A stretch of 64,000 nt of DNA from Papaver somniferum (Eukaryota > Streptophyta > Magnoliopsida > Ranunculales > Papaveraceae): the NCBI RefSeq assembly GCF_003573695.1, contig NC_039359.1, positions 76,522,783-76,586,782 on the forward strand, read 5' to 3'. The notes under the pieces are model-generated. The model was not told the origin of the DNA. It saw only the letters and a list, made by a program, of their open reading frames with translations, and ran no database searches. This document shows, piece after piece, positions 11,898 through 23,107 of this stretch. How positions within the stretch are numbered: position 1 is the first letter of the stretch; each line of letters begins with the position of its first letter. The position numbers and the translations under genes were made by a program.

Positions 11898-12191
11898 TTA
11901 AGAACCACTTACAATCGGTAGAGCTTGTTGAGGAGTGATTCTCCTTGCTTGCGAAGTTTTTGAGTGAAATAATAGCAACCCTTTGTTCCTTTTGATGACT
12001 AGAATCGAATGATACAAGTTTCTCCCCTTGAATCGAACATGCAAGAAATACAAGGAGTGAAATTTCGAACCTTCGTGAACTGTTGGAGTTTCTATAAACT
12101 CGACGAAGGAGGAGAAAGAGATAGTTCTATATTTATTTGTTTTTATCACCACCTCTATCTTATATTTGGATGTGGATTCGGATCCAAACAC
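11898..12191 (-). CDS. Short ORF upstream of the transposon-protein ORF, possible 5' exon
   Basis: The 97-aa frame ends in a basic stretch (SQARRITPQQALPIV) reminiscent of leaders seen in repeat-encoded plant proteins, 17 bp before the 333-aa ORF. A GTAAGT donor-like site falls at the end of this stretch, but no convincing acceptor precedes the next ATG. Its first codons overlap the tail of the truncated gag-like ORF. Splicing to the downstream ORF is speculative. Confidence 0.25.
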   Translation of the reverse strand: MFGSESTSKYKIEVVIKTNKYRTISFSSFVEFIETPTVHEGSKFHSLYFLHVRFKGRNLYHSILVIKRNKGLLLFHSKTSQARRITPQQALPIVSGS

Positions 12192-12789
12192 TTACACTCA
12201 AATACCTAAAGTTGATAGGGAATAGCCAACAATCGGTTTCTTGACCAATCTTAAATTGACTGGTTTTTGAGAAATTTGACACACTCGGTGTTGTGACGAA
12301 ACTGTTAGTTAATGAGGTTTCAATAGATGTATCGTGACTGATTTCAATAGACTCACAACCTGTATCAGAGTCATTACAATCTTCAAGAGAGAATTCTTCT
12401 GAATCGTTATCGAGAGAGTCTTCTTGAAGGCTATCGAATTCTACAGAAGTGTAATTCATTAAATACTCATGAATGAGTTGATTTCCTTTAGGATTATTGT
12501 TTTTCTTTGAGTAGTCCAGTTCTTTGAGGAACTCATCAACTTTATTTTGAACTCTACTAGAGTCTTCAAGGATCTTAAGTGTTTTAGATAGTGACTCATC
12601 TTCCTTTTGTTCATATATCTTAATCTCATTCTTTAAGTCAGAGAGTTGTTTTTCTATTTCTGCAAATTCAGAAAGTTTTCTGTTAATCTTGCTAGAAGCA
12701 TCTTCAGTGAGATCAAGATATAAGCGACGTTTTTCAAATGTCCAAAGTTCCTTGGAACGAAGCAACTCAACAATTTCAGTGTTTGACAT
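12160..12789 (-). pseudogene. Gag-like N-terminal ORF of copia-like element, copy 2
   Basis: The 209-aa ORF is nearly identical to the copy at 4320-4940 over about 188 residues, then diverges after ETDCWLF where the element is broken. It is a Lys/Glu-rich probable coiled coil followed by an acidic region. The few amino-acid differences from copy 1 (for example DYSKKNNN instead of DYSTKNNN) show the copies are young relative to other repeats here. It lacks a zinc knuckle and any pol domain. Confidence 0.55.
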
Positions 12790-15725
12790 CCCTTAAAACA
12801 ATTTTGAGTCATCTAATCTTGATATTACGTTAACTGAATCAGACTTTGGACTCATTCTTATAGGTTGGATCACACCAAACACAGATTGTTAGATCTTTTC
12901 GTGTTTGCCTTCTGTGATACCAATTTAAAAGGAGAGGGTACCCAAATATACCTCAAGCTAAAACTTTTCCTACCTATTAGTCATTTCCCCGAAAGTGATT
13001 GTCTATGGACTGAGTCGAGAGAATACAACTAATCGGTTCACACTTCATGTGATCGTCTATGGATACGAGATCGAGACAATACAACAACGAAGTATGTTTA
13101 CTTGATACAAAGGTTCGGACTTAACCAAACACAATAGGATTGTTTATCAAGTAAATAGGAATTAACGTTTGTGTAATTTACTTTAATTATAATAAAACAA
13201 TTATAATCCGGAAAATAAAAGTAAATGACACAGCAAAATTTTGTTGACGAGGAAAACTGCAAATGCAGAAAAACCCGGGACCTAGTCCAGAATTGAATAC
13301 TCTCAGGATTAAGCCGCTACACAAAATTACACTAACTTCGTATAGTTGAGACCAAGTAACTAACCCTATAGTTCACCTAGTTCCGTCTGTATTCCCACGC
13401 CTCCAACTTATAAATAAGTCACGTACTTGGATCAATCCCTTTGGTTCGTATTCCAAATAATAAAGGAACAAGAAATCTGTTTGGTATCAACTCTATTCAA
13501 CCAAGTGATATGAGTCGGACAAAGGCTCTTCCGTTTATCTCAACATAAACTCCTTCGTCAGGTCTAAATCTATCTTATGTTCAATCACCCAAAGGTAATC
13601 GATTAAGATTAACCCAACAACACTTTTAATCCGAAGAACCGTGTTAATGCTGATCTACTCAATTAATCAATCTGATCTACCACAAGGATAAACCGATTAT
13701 TAATTGGATCCTCTTTCACCGAAACAAATATTTTGCACACCAAAGATTCCCAAGTCAGATCTTCAATATTTTCTTTGTCTTCAAATCTTCTTAAATCTTC
13801 AATAAAAACCTGCACACAATCACTTGAATCTCTTGTGATCAATCACGCACAGAACGGAGTCTGTTAACAATGGATTATCACAAGATCGTCTTTAGAACTA
13901 ACAACAGTCTAAAGATCCCTGTCGAAACTCTGAACTAGTTTGATTGAATCGTATATCAGAAGAGAAGATTATCAAGAATAAACAAAGTAGGTGCAATCAT
14001 ATTTCAACCGCCGTTAGTCAATCAAATCAATCGAAAACAAAGATAAACCGCAATTATCTAGTTTCCCACCAACGGGTCGCGCTAGAGCTTCTCAATCCCA
14101 AAGACGACTTTAAACTGAGCGGCCGTAAGAGATTTCACCTAATTAGATTACTCTCCTCTCCGATAGGCGGCTACACCAGTAACAACAACAATTGAGTAAA
14201 TTTGTTGTTACGAATGATTAGTTTGTTAGAAAGGCAAACTTCGTGCATATATAAACAAGGAAGTTTGGACACCAAGGAATTTCCAAAACCGAAAATATTC
14301 TCAAGATATTCATTAAAGCACAAATTCGGTTTCCATAATTCCTGGAAATGCTCTGTCCAAAAATAACGATCAAAATCTCTCGGAAAATCTAATTAGTAAA
14401 TGCCCATTACTAATTCTATAATTTCCCTACAAAATGAAATTAATAACCTTAATTTTAAAAATTCTTAACTTACTTATGTTTCGATCCTGGGATTCTCTTC
14501 CCTTATCCGTTAAGGAATATATTTGAACAATTAAGAAATAAACATTCAGAACACGTGTTCAAAGTTTGTCGACATCTTTACTTTGTAAGTTCTCTTTCAC
14601 ACTTACAACCTTGAAACTGATTTTCCACACTTCCAAACAAGTTTGGAATTGGTTCATCTGACTTTCAAGAACTATGTGATTGATCAAACCAACATTCAAT
14701 CACAATCATGGGTTTAACGGTTCTACCAAAACAAGTTTCGGTTCTACCTCCATGTGAGTACTACGCATAGTCACACTAGCTTCCCAAAGATTCGGTTGAC
14801 TAGGTACTAGGATCGGTTCCCCACATATATATGGTATCTAACTTATATGTGTTTCACATGTCAATAGGATCGATTCCTCTTTCTGCTATAAACCTTGTTG
14901 CACCTCATACAAGGATTTGTTCCCCTTGATGTACTGCACCCCGGTTCCCTTTACCTTACTAGGATCGGTTCCCTTTCCCTTACTAGGATCGGTTCCCTTT
15001 CCTCAAGGTCAGACATAATCCGATCATACCACGGGTGATCACTTAAGATTGGTTTTATTAATAAAAGTTATACCTATACATAAGTCAGGACTTTGTGAAT
15101 AGTTCTACCAAGAACACAACAAGTTATGAGCGGTTATACTCTATCACACATATTGGTTGTTCATAAGATATGCAATGAATAACAAAACCAATAACTCCTG
15201 CAATTTCCTTTTCGGTTCACAAACAAGTTTATGAACTTACTTCCTTAGAACACATGTAAACATTGTTCCCTATGATGAAATCCTCACCTCGTACCCATAC
15301 ATAATCACAATAGCATTCAAATGATTATGCGATGTCTTATCTACAAAGTTTAATGGATAATCAATAAACCTCGTATTGTATTCCTTAATACTATGTCTAT
15401 CTAGAGTTCATATTTACTTCGCATTTATGTTTTCAATATGCACGACTTGAAAGATACGTTAGGGAATGAAACAGTTTAAGTCAAATATCACTAACCTCAA
15501 GTGGAAGGATGATTTTTGTCGTTGTAGCTCCTTGCTTCTTCACATCTTCAAGACTTCGCAATACTTGTAATGTCTCATATCCTAATACTTTCAAGCTAAC
15601 CTATATGAAGTTTAACTCTAGTACATAATCAAGCCACTCTTAACATGAGTTTTGATTCACTAAAATATGACAACCAAACTTGACATACCAACACATAGTG
15701 GGTTCAACCGAGCAATGCTCTAACA
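12221..15725 (-). mobile_element. Ty1/copia-like element, copy 2, complete 5' LTR and truncated body
   Basis: This is the partner of copy 1. The LTR runs from about 12934 to 15725 and begins, on the - strand, with TGTTAGAGCATTGCTCGG. That matches the LTR start of the copia element at 46988 (TGTTAGAGCACTGCTCG). A Met-type primer site lies at 12908-12922, followed by a gag-like ORF that loses homology at 12221. No polypurine tract or second LTR was found, so the element is broken on its inner side. 15160-15725 is the LTR portion missing from copy 1. Confidence 0.7.
12934..15725 (-). repeat. LTR of copia-like element, copy 2, about 2.8 kb
   Basis: The outer edge on the - strand is TGTTAGAGC at 15725; the inner edge precedes the Met-type PBS. 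An internal block (about 13240-13290) containing CTGCAAATGCAG and GACCTAGTCC is shared with the LTR of the other copia family at 45011-45061. A small deletion of about 13 bp relative to copy 1 lies near 14940. Antisense ORFs here are spurious. Confidence 0.65.
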
Positions 15726-15910
15726 ATGATAATGGTAGCGGCGGTGGTGGTTCTGGTGGCGACAGTGGTAGCGGTTCGAATTGGTGTTGAAGGTTCATAG
15801 AAGATAGTGGCGGTTGCTGCTATGGATTATAAATGGTGGTTGATGGTTCTGTTGGTAGTTACTTCAATGAAGGAGATGAAGATATTGTTATTTATGAAGC
15901 TACAGGTGAT

Positions 15911-16492
15911 GATCAATTGGTGTTGTTTATATGTTTTTATGGGATCAATTGTTGTTGTTGACCCAATTTTTTATGGGATCAACTACGATTGTTGATCCAT
16001 TTATGGGATCAACTCTTGTTGTTGACCCGATTTTTTATGGGATAAACAACGGTTGTTGATCCATTTATCTGATCAACTCTTGTTGTTGACCCAATTTTTT
16101 ATTGGATCAACTACTGTTGTTGATCCTTTCAACTTCTATTGTGGACAATATTTCCTTGGATAAGTATAATCATGCTTGTATTTTAAATCATGCTTGTAGT
16201 TTAAATCATGTAAATTTCTTCCAATGTTGAACTTGTGGTGCAATGGTAGCATGACTGACTCCATGTCAGATGATGTGTGTTCGATTCACGCCAAGTTCAC
16301 TCCATTTGCATGAATCAACTTTCATTGTTGATCCAATTTAGGGAATCAACTACCATTGTTGATCCCTAAATTGGATCAACTTCTACTGTTGATCCCTTTT
16401 TATTTGGATCAACTACCATTGTTGATCCCCTAAATTGGATCAACTTCTACTGTTAGTTTTATTTTTATTTGGATCAACTACTGTTGTTGATA
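15911..16492. repeat. GATCAAC/GTTGATC palindromic minisatellite
   Basis: This degenerate array repeats GGATCAACTA..GTTGTTGATCC spaced by TTTTTAT/AATTTA tracts. GATCAAC and its complement GTTGATC alternate many times, so each unit can form a hairpin. The array is split into about 15911-16130 and 16313-16492 by a tRNA-Trp-like sequence. No coding potential was seen. Confidence 0.7.
16229..16299 (+). tRNA. tRNA-Trp (CCA anticodon) or close pseudogene
   Basis: The 71-nt sequence folds as a cloverleaf. The acceptor stem GAACTTG/CAAGTTC is perfect, and the D stem is GTGC/GCAT around AATGGTA. The anticodon arm ACTGA-CTCCATG-TCAGA puts CCA in the anticodon position, and the T arm GTGTG-TTCGATT-CACGC has one wobble pair. 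The A box (TGGTGCAATGGTAGC) and B box (TTCGATTC) are recognisable. Odd points are an A-A mismatch at the top of the anticodon stem, T rather than a purine at position 37, and no T-run terminator directly downstream. The perfect acceptor stem favours a functional or recently functional gene, although its setting inside a transposon-like minisatellite suggests a mobile copy. Confidence 0.65.
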
Positions 16493-17130
16493 CAAAAATA
16501 TCTGAACCAGTGGTGTTGGCGGCGGCGGTGACGGTGGCGTTGGTGGCGGCGGACTAGTGGTGGTGGTGACGAAGAACTAGTGGTGGTGGAGGACTGGTGG
16601 TGTAATGGTGGTGGTGAAGGAGTGGTGGTATAATATTACTGGTAGTGGCGGTTGGTAGGTGGTGGTTGTTGAACGGTGGCGATGGAATGGTAGTAGAATG
16701 TTTGTGGTGGTGGTGCTAGTGGTGGTGGTGAAGTGGTAGAGGAAGAAATTTGTTGCATTTTGAAATAAAGAAAAATATTATATGGGTGAGGGTCTTAAGG
16801 AAATCTAATTTTAAATGGATAAGGTTATTAAAAAGTAGGGACGTATTTATTGTTGTATAAGGATATATTTATTGAGTGTCAAAAGTAGGGACATACAAAT
16901 AATATACCCTTTCTTTATGGATTTAAAAGGTGACAAGCAAAGTAACCCTTTTGAGGATAATGCCTGCTACTGATTACTTGACACCTAAAATACTGTTGGA
17001 TGTAACTTATCAGATTGATAGTTTTATGTTTAGGTAAATCATTTCACTACACCAAATATGGGGTTTAGCAACTCAGATTAGCAACAGCTTTACAGCTGTT
17101 ACGAATTTTCAGTTGCTAATTTTTGTTGCA

Positions 17131-18231
17131 AAAAAAGCGCAACAGATTGGAGTTATACGCGTGCGACTCGTGTGTATGCTGCCCACACTTCTTAGCTGAC
17201 TCGGTTAATTTTACTATTCAACCCATTCAGATCAAAACTGACTCGGTTTTAGTATCATTATCGAAAGTTGTCAAAAGAAAATCTCATTCTCACTCTTTTT
17301 ACTCTCTTCTCTCTCTCTCGTTCTCTTCTCCGATAATTAGGGTTCAACTTCTCTGGCGAAAAAGTCTCAAATCAATAATCCATCTATGCGAGATTAAAGT
17401 CGATTAGAGCGTCGTTTTTGTCTGCAAAACTTAACCTTGTTGTAAAAGATATCATTCCAAATATCTTGTATATTGTAGAGATGTGAAGGTATTATATAAG
17501 TAAAATTGGAAAATGTTGAGAATAGACATTTAAAACTTATAATTTCTGGCATGGTTGACTCTTGTATATCATCTTCAGTTTCATCTTAAATTTCTTCATA
17601 ATTAGTTATGGCTTTAAAGAACAACTCTTTATATTCATATTCATAGGTGAAGTTATTTAAACATGCATAGGGACCTACATATTTTCCATTAACTATTCTG
17701 AAGGCGAGCGACAGGTGGGTCAGTTTTATTCAACAACAATAAGATACTGCTGGGGTAGGAGAGAGATGCTCTGCGAATCGGTGGTGACTCAGTTTGTTTC
17801 TTCTTCCAAATCTTAGACGATAATTTCTTTTAATCTTCCTTTACTCAAATATTTTTCTATTCTCTTATTTATGATTAGATCTCGTTAATATCTTTTCATC
17901 TTTTCTTTTAAGTTTTTCATTCCTTATGATTATATTATACTGTTATATTTCTTTTGATTCTTGCCGAGATTTTTTCTTGGTTTACTCGATTAGTATAGAT
18001 TTGGTTTATTCAATTTATTCTCTAGATTCTTGATTTGTTATGTATATCTAGCATATATATGATCTCATTTTATTACTGAGTTTTTTTAGATTCTTTCTTA
18101 TTTACTTAAAACAAGATCCTTCATTCTATATTTCTTACTTCTTTTACATGGATTGCTAATATCTTTTTCCTGATCTTTGAATATCTTCCTCCAGCGGCAG
18201 TTTTGCGTTATGGAGATTTGCTCTCTAAGCA
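17131..18231 (+). other. CACTA left interior, UTR-like CT-rich sequence
   Basis: After the GCAAC-rich subterminal zone there is a CT-rich stretch (17285-17335) followed by ATTAGGGTTCAACTTC, typical of plant 5' UTRs. A T-rich, intron-like region follows to 18180. The 94-aa ORF at 17123-17407 has no recognised domain. It may be a captured promoter/UTR or the start of a lost element gene. Confidence 0.35.
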
Positions 18232-18239
18232 GTTGTGAC

Positions 18240-21200
18240 CAATGTAGTCAATTTCGGCCATCTCGGCCGGAATTCCGCCGGAAATTCCGTTTCCGGACCA
18301 AGCTAACACGAAATGCTACTTTCCGCCGAGACGGAAAATACCCGGTAAGGAACCGAAATTCCGGCCGAGATTGGACAAAAAACCCGGAATTCCGGGCGAG
18401 ATCATACACCATTCGAGTTAAGTGACTTGAGTGACTCACTTATAGATCGATATCGAGGGAGCAACAGAAAGGGATCGAGAATTCGAGAGAAGAAAAAGAA
18501 GAAAAAGAGAGGGAGTTAGCAAAATTTCCAGCGATATACATATAGATCGATATCGAGACTAGAGAGTTTGGTGACTTGGTCGGATGCTAGAGAGTAGAGA
18601 CAAAGAGTTTCATGAATTAAATTGAGAATTTGAGATATGGAGCTGTTGTGATTTTGTTCATAGAAGATTAGGTTTTCAATCAGAAAACAAGTAAGTAATC
18701 CAAACCCTTTCTTTATTTTTGTTAAAATAGACTGATGCATGATGTTTTTATTGATTATAATCGAAGTTGAGATGATTGATGTTCTTAAATTTAGGGTTTG
18801 TGTAATTAGGATTTATCTTAAATTGGGAATTGTTATTCAGAAATTAGGATGTTGTTATCTGGATTTCATCTTGTAAGTCAGAGACAAGATGTTGTTGTCT
18901 CAATCATTGATCCAGATATCAAATTCCGTCACCCATAAACAGGCCTTGATGTCATCTCCCTGTTTTCATGTCTCCATCATTGATCCACAAGTTTGCATTA
19001 AAAATTACCTTAGCCTACTGATCACAATTCAGTCCATCTACCGATTTATATACGTCAGATGATGCCAGTTGATAGCTTGGTGAAGATCAAAGATTGTTGT
19101 TAGGATGTGGTTGATAACTAGAGAGATACAGGACAAAAGAAAAAAGAGCATGTATTTTGAATAAAAGGTCTGAGCCTGGTTTTAGTGTGTTCATCTATCT
19201 TCATATGCACAGATTATAGGTACTGCATCCACATAGTAGTTGTATGATTGTTTCTCACGGCATCCTGAAAGCATGTTTCTTGTTCCATCACTCTATTTAT
19301 AATGCATTGAAGCACCATTTCTGTAATCTAGGTTCATGAATGCTTTAAAAATAAACCACCCATTGAAGGCACTCATATGATTCTGTTGAACAGTGGTGGA
19401 TTGTTCGAATTATTCCCCTAAAGTTTAGCTCCTTGAATCTAGTTTCATGTCTAGTTGTTGGTGTATCCGGAACAGAAATATTTCTGAACTGCAGAAAATG
19501 TTCAGAAGATAAGAGCAATTGCTAGTTGTTGTTTTCCTTCTGTGTTTTGTGATAGGATACTGCACTTAATAGAAAGACCTGGATGATAGTTACTTATTGC
19601 AGTCTTTTAATTATTTGTAGACTATTTCGAAAGTCCATTTGTTAGGGATTTTGCAATTTGCCGAATGGCAAATAGAGTTGGAGTGTAACTAAGAGTCTGG
19701 AAAACATAAGAAGCTGCTAGCTGTTCTTTTCTGTATGTGCTTTATATTTTTCCAGTGTTGTTTTTCTTTTTTTGATAGGGTGTGCTGTTAGTATGCAAAC
19801 CTGTATACTTAAGTAATTTTCATCACTCCGTATTTCTTAATTTTTTGTCAAACTTGTTAAAAGATTAAGGTCTTTATAGATTAGTTTAACTTTTATCTCT
19901 AGTCGGTTTAAGATCTTAAGTTCTTTCATTTCAGGTTGTGGTTATGGATTCTTCCAATGCATCCAATTCGAACACCTCAAACACTGCATGTGGATCAATG
20001 CTGCCTCAATCCTCTACTCAGACTCAAAATAAAGATCCAGCATGGAAATGGGCTAAATGTAAAGACCCTGCATTTTCGAAGAAACTAAGTTGTGTACTTT
20101 GTAACAAAGAAATGCGTGGTGGTGGAATTACTAGGCTTAAGGAGCATATCACACAAATCAGGGGGAATGTTTCTTCATGTTTGAAAGCATCAGCTGAAGT
20201 TATAAATGAAATTAGACTAGCTGACAATATAAAGAAGTTAAAGAAATCTCACAGGGATGATGTTGATGCTATGTATCGGCGTACAAAATCTGATGAGAAG
20301 TCTGATGCTGATACTGATAATGAGGACCTTGATGTGCAAGAAGTTGAAAAGGTTTCCAATGTGGGCACTGCTAGTGGTAGTCAAGAAGTTGTTCAGAGTC
20401 AGAGGAAGAGAAAATTCAAGAGACAGAGTAATTATAGGGGTCCAATAGATTTACTCATGCAGACAGACCACCATAAAACTCAGCAAGCCACTCTTGAAAG
20501 AAACAGTTCAGTGAAAGAGAAGTTACTGAAAGATGCATGGAAAAGCATTTCAGCTTGGATGACTGAGAATTCCATATCTTTTAATACTGTTCGTTGTCCA
20601 AGTTTCCAAGAAATGATATATGCAATTGGTGAATATGGGAAAGGTATATAGTGCTCTCAGTAATCTTTTACTTTTGGTTTAATTGTTTTGTTACTTATGC
20701 CTTTTTTGTTTCTTTTTTTGATGTTAGCTATGCCCGCGCCATCTTACCATCAGATTCGTACAAATCTTTTCAAGGAGCAGTTAGAAGAAATGAAGAAGTT
20801 TGTTGATACATTTAGGATACATTGGAAGAGGTATGGATGTTCTATTATGTCCGATGGTTGGACAGATGGGAAAAAACGACATCTTATCAACTTCTTGGTG
20901 AATTGTCCGAAAGGGTCAGTTTTCTTGAAGTCTGTGGACGCGTCAGATAGAACCAATGATGCTGATTTCATACGTGAGCTTGTAAAGGAGGTAATTAATG
21001 ATGTTGGGAAAGAAAATGTGGTTCAGTTCATTACCGATAATGGTTCAAACTTTAAAAAGGCTGGGAAGGATTTAATGCTTGAATACCCAAATCTATTTTG
21101 GACTCCTTGTGGTGCTCATTGTGTCCAGTTGATGCTAGAAGAACTTGGTGACAAGCTTACACGAATCAGGACAGCCGTCATTCTAGGTAAAAGACTTGTT

Positions 21201-22988
21201 ACATACATTTATGCTCATTTTCAAGTGTTGTGCTTGATGAGGAAGATGACAGGTGGAGAGTTACATAGGTCTACAAAGACTAGATTTGCAACTCAGTATT
21301 ACACACTAGAAAGTCTTCAAAAGTATAAAAATCCTTTACAAATGATGTTTGTGAATGATAGGTGGGCAAAAAGTAGATTTGCAAAAGAAAATGTTGGAAT
21401 TAATGCACTTAAAATTGTTACAAGTAGTACATTTTGGGAAGATGTTGATTACTCTTGTAGTGTGTTGAAGCCTTTAGTTAAGGTTGTAAGGCTAGTGGAT
21501 ATCGAGCGCAAACCTACGATGCCTTGTTTTTATGATGCAATGAGAATAGCAAGGGATCAATTAGAGAAGAATTTCAGCGAAGATTATGATACTTGGGCTG
21601 TAATTAATGCTTGCTTTGAGAAAAGATGGAAGAAAAACTTCAATCATGCTCTACATTGTGCTGCATATTATTTGAATCCATCCATATTCTATAATATTGA
21701 AACTTATGAAATGGATAGTAATGAAAAGTACATAGAAATCAAAAGGGGACTTCATACATCTATGGAAAGGCTTATACCCAATGAAGATGAGCTTGATCAA
21801 GCAACAAGTGAATTGCGAAAGTATGCTGATGCTGTTGGAATCTTGGGAAGTCCATCTTTCAAAAGAAGAAGAACCAAGGATCAACCTCGTAAGCTTATTT
21901 GTTCTGTGAGTTTAAAGTTATATTACATTTCTGTTACATATCTTTTATAACTATTTTCTTTGTATTTATAACAGATGATTGGTGGATTACATTTGGAGGA
22001 ATCGATGTGCCTAACCTGCAAAAATTTGCAATCAGAGTATTGAGTCTTACTTGTTCTGCTTCCCCATGTGAGCGAAACTGGAGCACATTTCAAAATGTAA
22101 GTATTCTAATCTTTTGCAATGATTTGTAATATTCTGAATATGCATAACAACTGGAAATATGATTGAACTAGGAAACATAACATGCTTGCAGACCCCTATG
22201 TTCTCATGACAACTATCTTTTGTATTTCAGTTGCACTCGAAAAAACGAAATCGCATAAAACAACAAAAGTTGAATGATAGTGTCTTTATCCAATATAATA
22301 AGAAATTGCAGCGTCGTTACATAGAAATCCAACAATATAACGATGATGATAAAGCAAATGATCCTATTTTCCTGGAGGAGCGTGATGACAATGATGAATG
22401 GTTGGATTTATGAAATTTGAATGACTTGGATGTGCTAGGTGATAATGTAAGTTTCAATGATTTGCAAGAGACAGTGGGTGAAGAACGTGAGACAGTTGGT
22501 AGTGGAGGTGCTTGTAGTTCTCGAAGCAAGTCTACTTTTCCAACCGACTCGGAGTATGATGGATATGATACCGATGAATTGATGTTGGACACTGAAAAAG
22601 GGCTACTCGTTGCTGAGAATGATGGAGTTACTCAAGAGGATGATATCTATGATTATTCAAATTATGTTGATTAGCACTGTAATGTTCTTTTTTAAGTAAC
22701 ATTTTAGACAATGAACTAAAGTTGTACTAGTTTCTCTTTTAAGTAACATTTTAGATATGTTCTGGATTAATTAGTTAAATCTGAAGTGTTTCCATTTTGT
22801 GTTTTTTTTGTTCATTTTTTGTTGGATTGATGGTATTTCATTATATCATAACATATGTAGAAATTATATATATAAAAGTTGGAACCGAGATTATACCGCG
22901 ATTTGGAAACGGAATCTCCCCGAGACAACATTGTACCAGTGTCTCGCTCGGGACCGAGACAAACCGGAATCCGAGATCGACTACATTG
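18240..22988 (+). mobile_element. Structurally complete hAT transposon, 4749 bp
   Basis: The ends are CAATGTAGTCAAT and ATCGACTACATTG, inverted with one mismatch over 13 bp. An identical 8-bp target duplication GTTGTGAC flanks the element (18232-18239 and 22989-22996), the size expected for hAT. Subterminal regions are rich in CGG/CCG and TCTCGG motifs (18255-18410 and 22880-22980), possible transposase-binding repeats. The interior encodes a four-exon hAT transposase. The perfect duplication and open coding exons suggest fairly recent insertion. Confidence 0.92.
19944..22413 (+). CDS. hAT-family transposase, four exons, about 721 aa
   Basis: Proposed exons are 19944-20643, 20728-21888, 21975-22096 and 22231-22413. 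All introns have GT/AG ends and the phases join without a stop. Exon 1 has a BED zinc finger (CVLCNKEM...RLKEHI...C, residues about 45-85). Exon 2 carries the DUF659/RNase-H-like core with SDGWTDGKK and FITDNGSNF, likely holding the first two catalytic Asp, and GAHCVQLMLEELG. Exons 3-4 encode the hAT dimerisation domain (WWITFGG, LSLTCSASPCERNWSTF). The protein would excise and insert the element in the nucleus. A splice acceptor at 19934 just before the ATG implies a 5' UTR intron. The frame stays open after the TGA at 22411 to a stop at 22672-22674, adding an acidic tail, so the TGA may be a late nonsense change. Activity is not shown. Confidence 0.88.
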
Positions 22989-23107
22989 GTTGTGACATTA
23001 GAGTTCCATCCGAGTTGAATCATTCTAAAGTTACCATTTTTGGTCCAATGCTATCATTCATTATTTCTTTATTTTTGAATATCCCATTTATATTGCCACT
23101 CCCAATT

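Larger units (their letters stand above)
15737..16740 (+). repeat. GGT/GGC-rich low-complexity arm
   Basis: 15737-15850 and 16505-16740 are dominated by GGT, GGC and GGA triplets. They flank the GATCAAC palindrome array and form the right arm of the candidate TIR element; the left arm near 10545-10570 is a complementary (CCA)n tract. ORFs in this stretch look like triplet-repeat artefacts. Confidence 0.6.
10350..16905. mobile_element. Candidate TIR transposon with nested copia element
   Basis: The left end (about 10350-10600) and right end (about 16640-16905) are imperfect inverted repeats. Both contain TTTGT..GTCCCTA.TTTTGA, then ACAATAAATA.GTCCCT, then a CCA-rich tract (left) matched by a GGT-rich tract (right). 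The interior has the ORF at 10879-11880, a copia-like element (12221-15725) and a GGT-rich, palindrome-rich right arm. Exact termini and a target duplication were not resolved, so this is a candidate. Without the copia insertion the element would be about 3 kb. Confidence 0.4.

Noticed and set aside
15807..15995. 62-aa ORF
   Set aside because: Product of GGT/GTT repeats in low-complexity DNA.
15911..16492. CRISPR-like array
   Set aside because: Units are degenerate and palindromic with no constant repeat-spacer spacing, and the window is plant nuclear DNA.
18248..18439. Overlapping ORFs on both strands near 18.2-18.4 kb
   Set aside because: They fall in the CGG/CCG subterminal repeats of the hAT element, not in its gene.
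20750..20971. - strand ORFs within 20-22.6 kb
   Set aside because: Antisense shadows of the hAT transposase exons.
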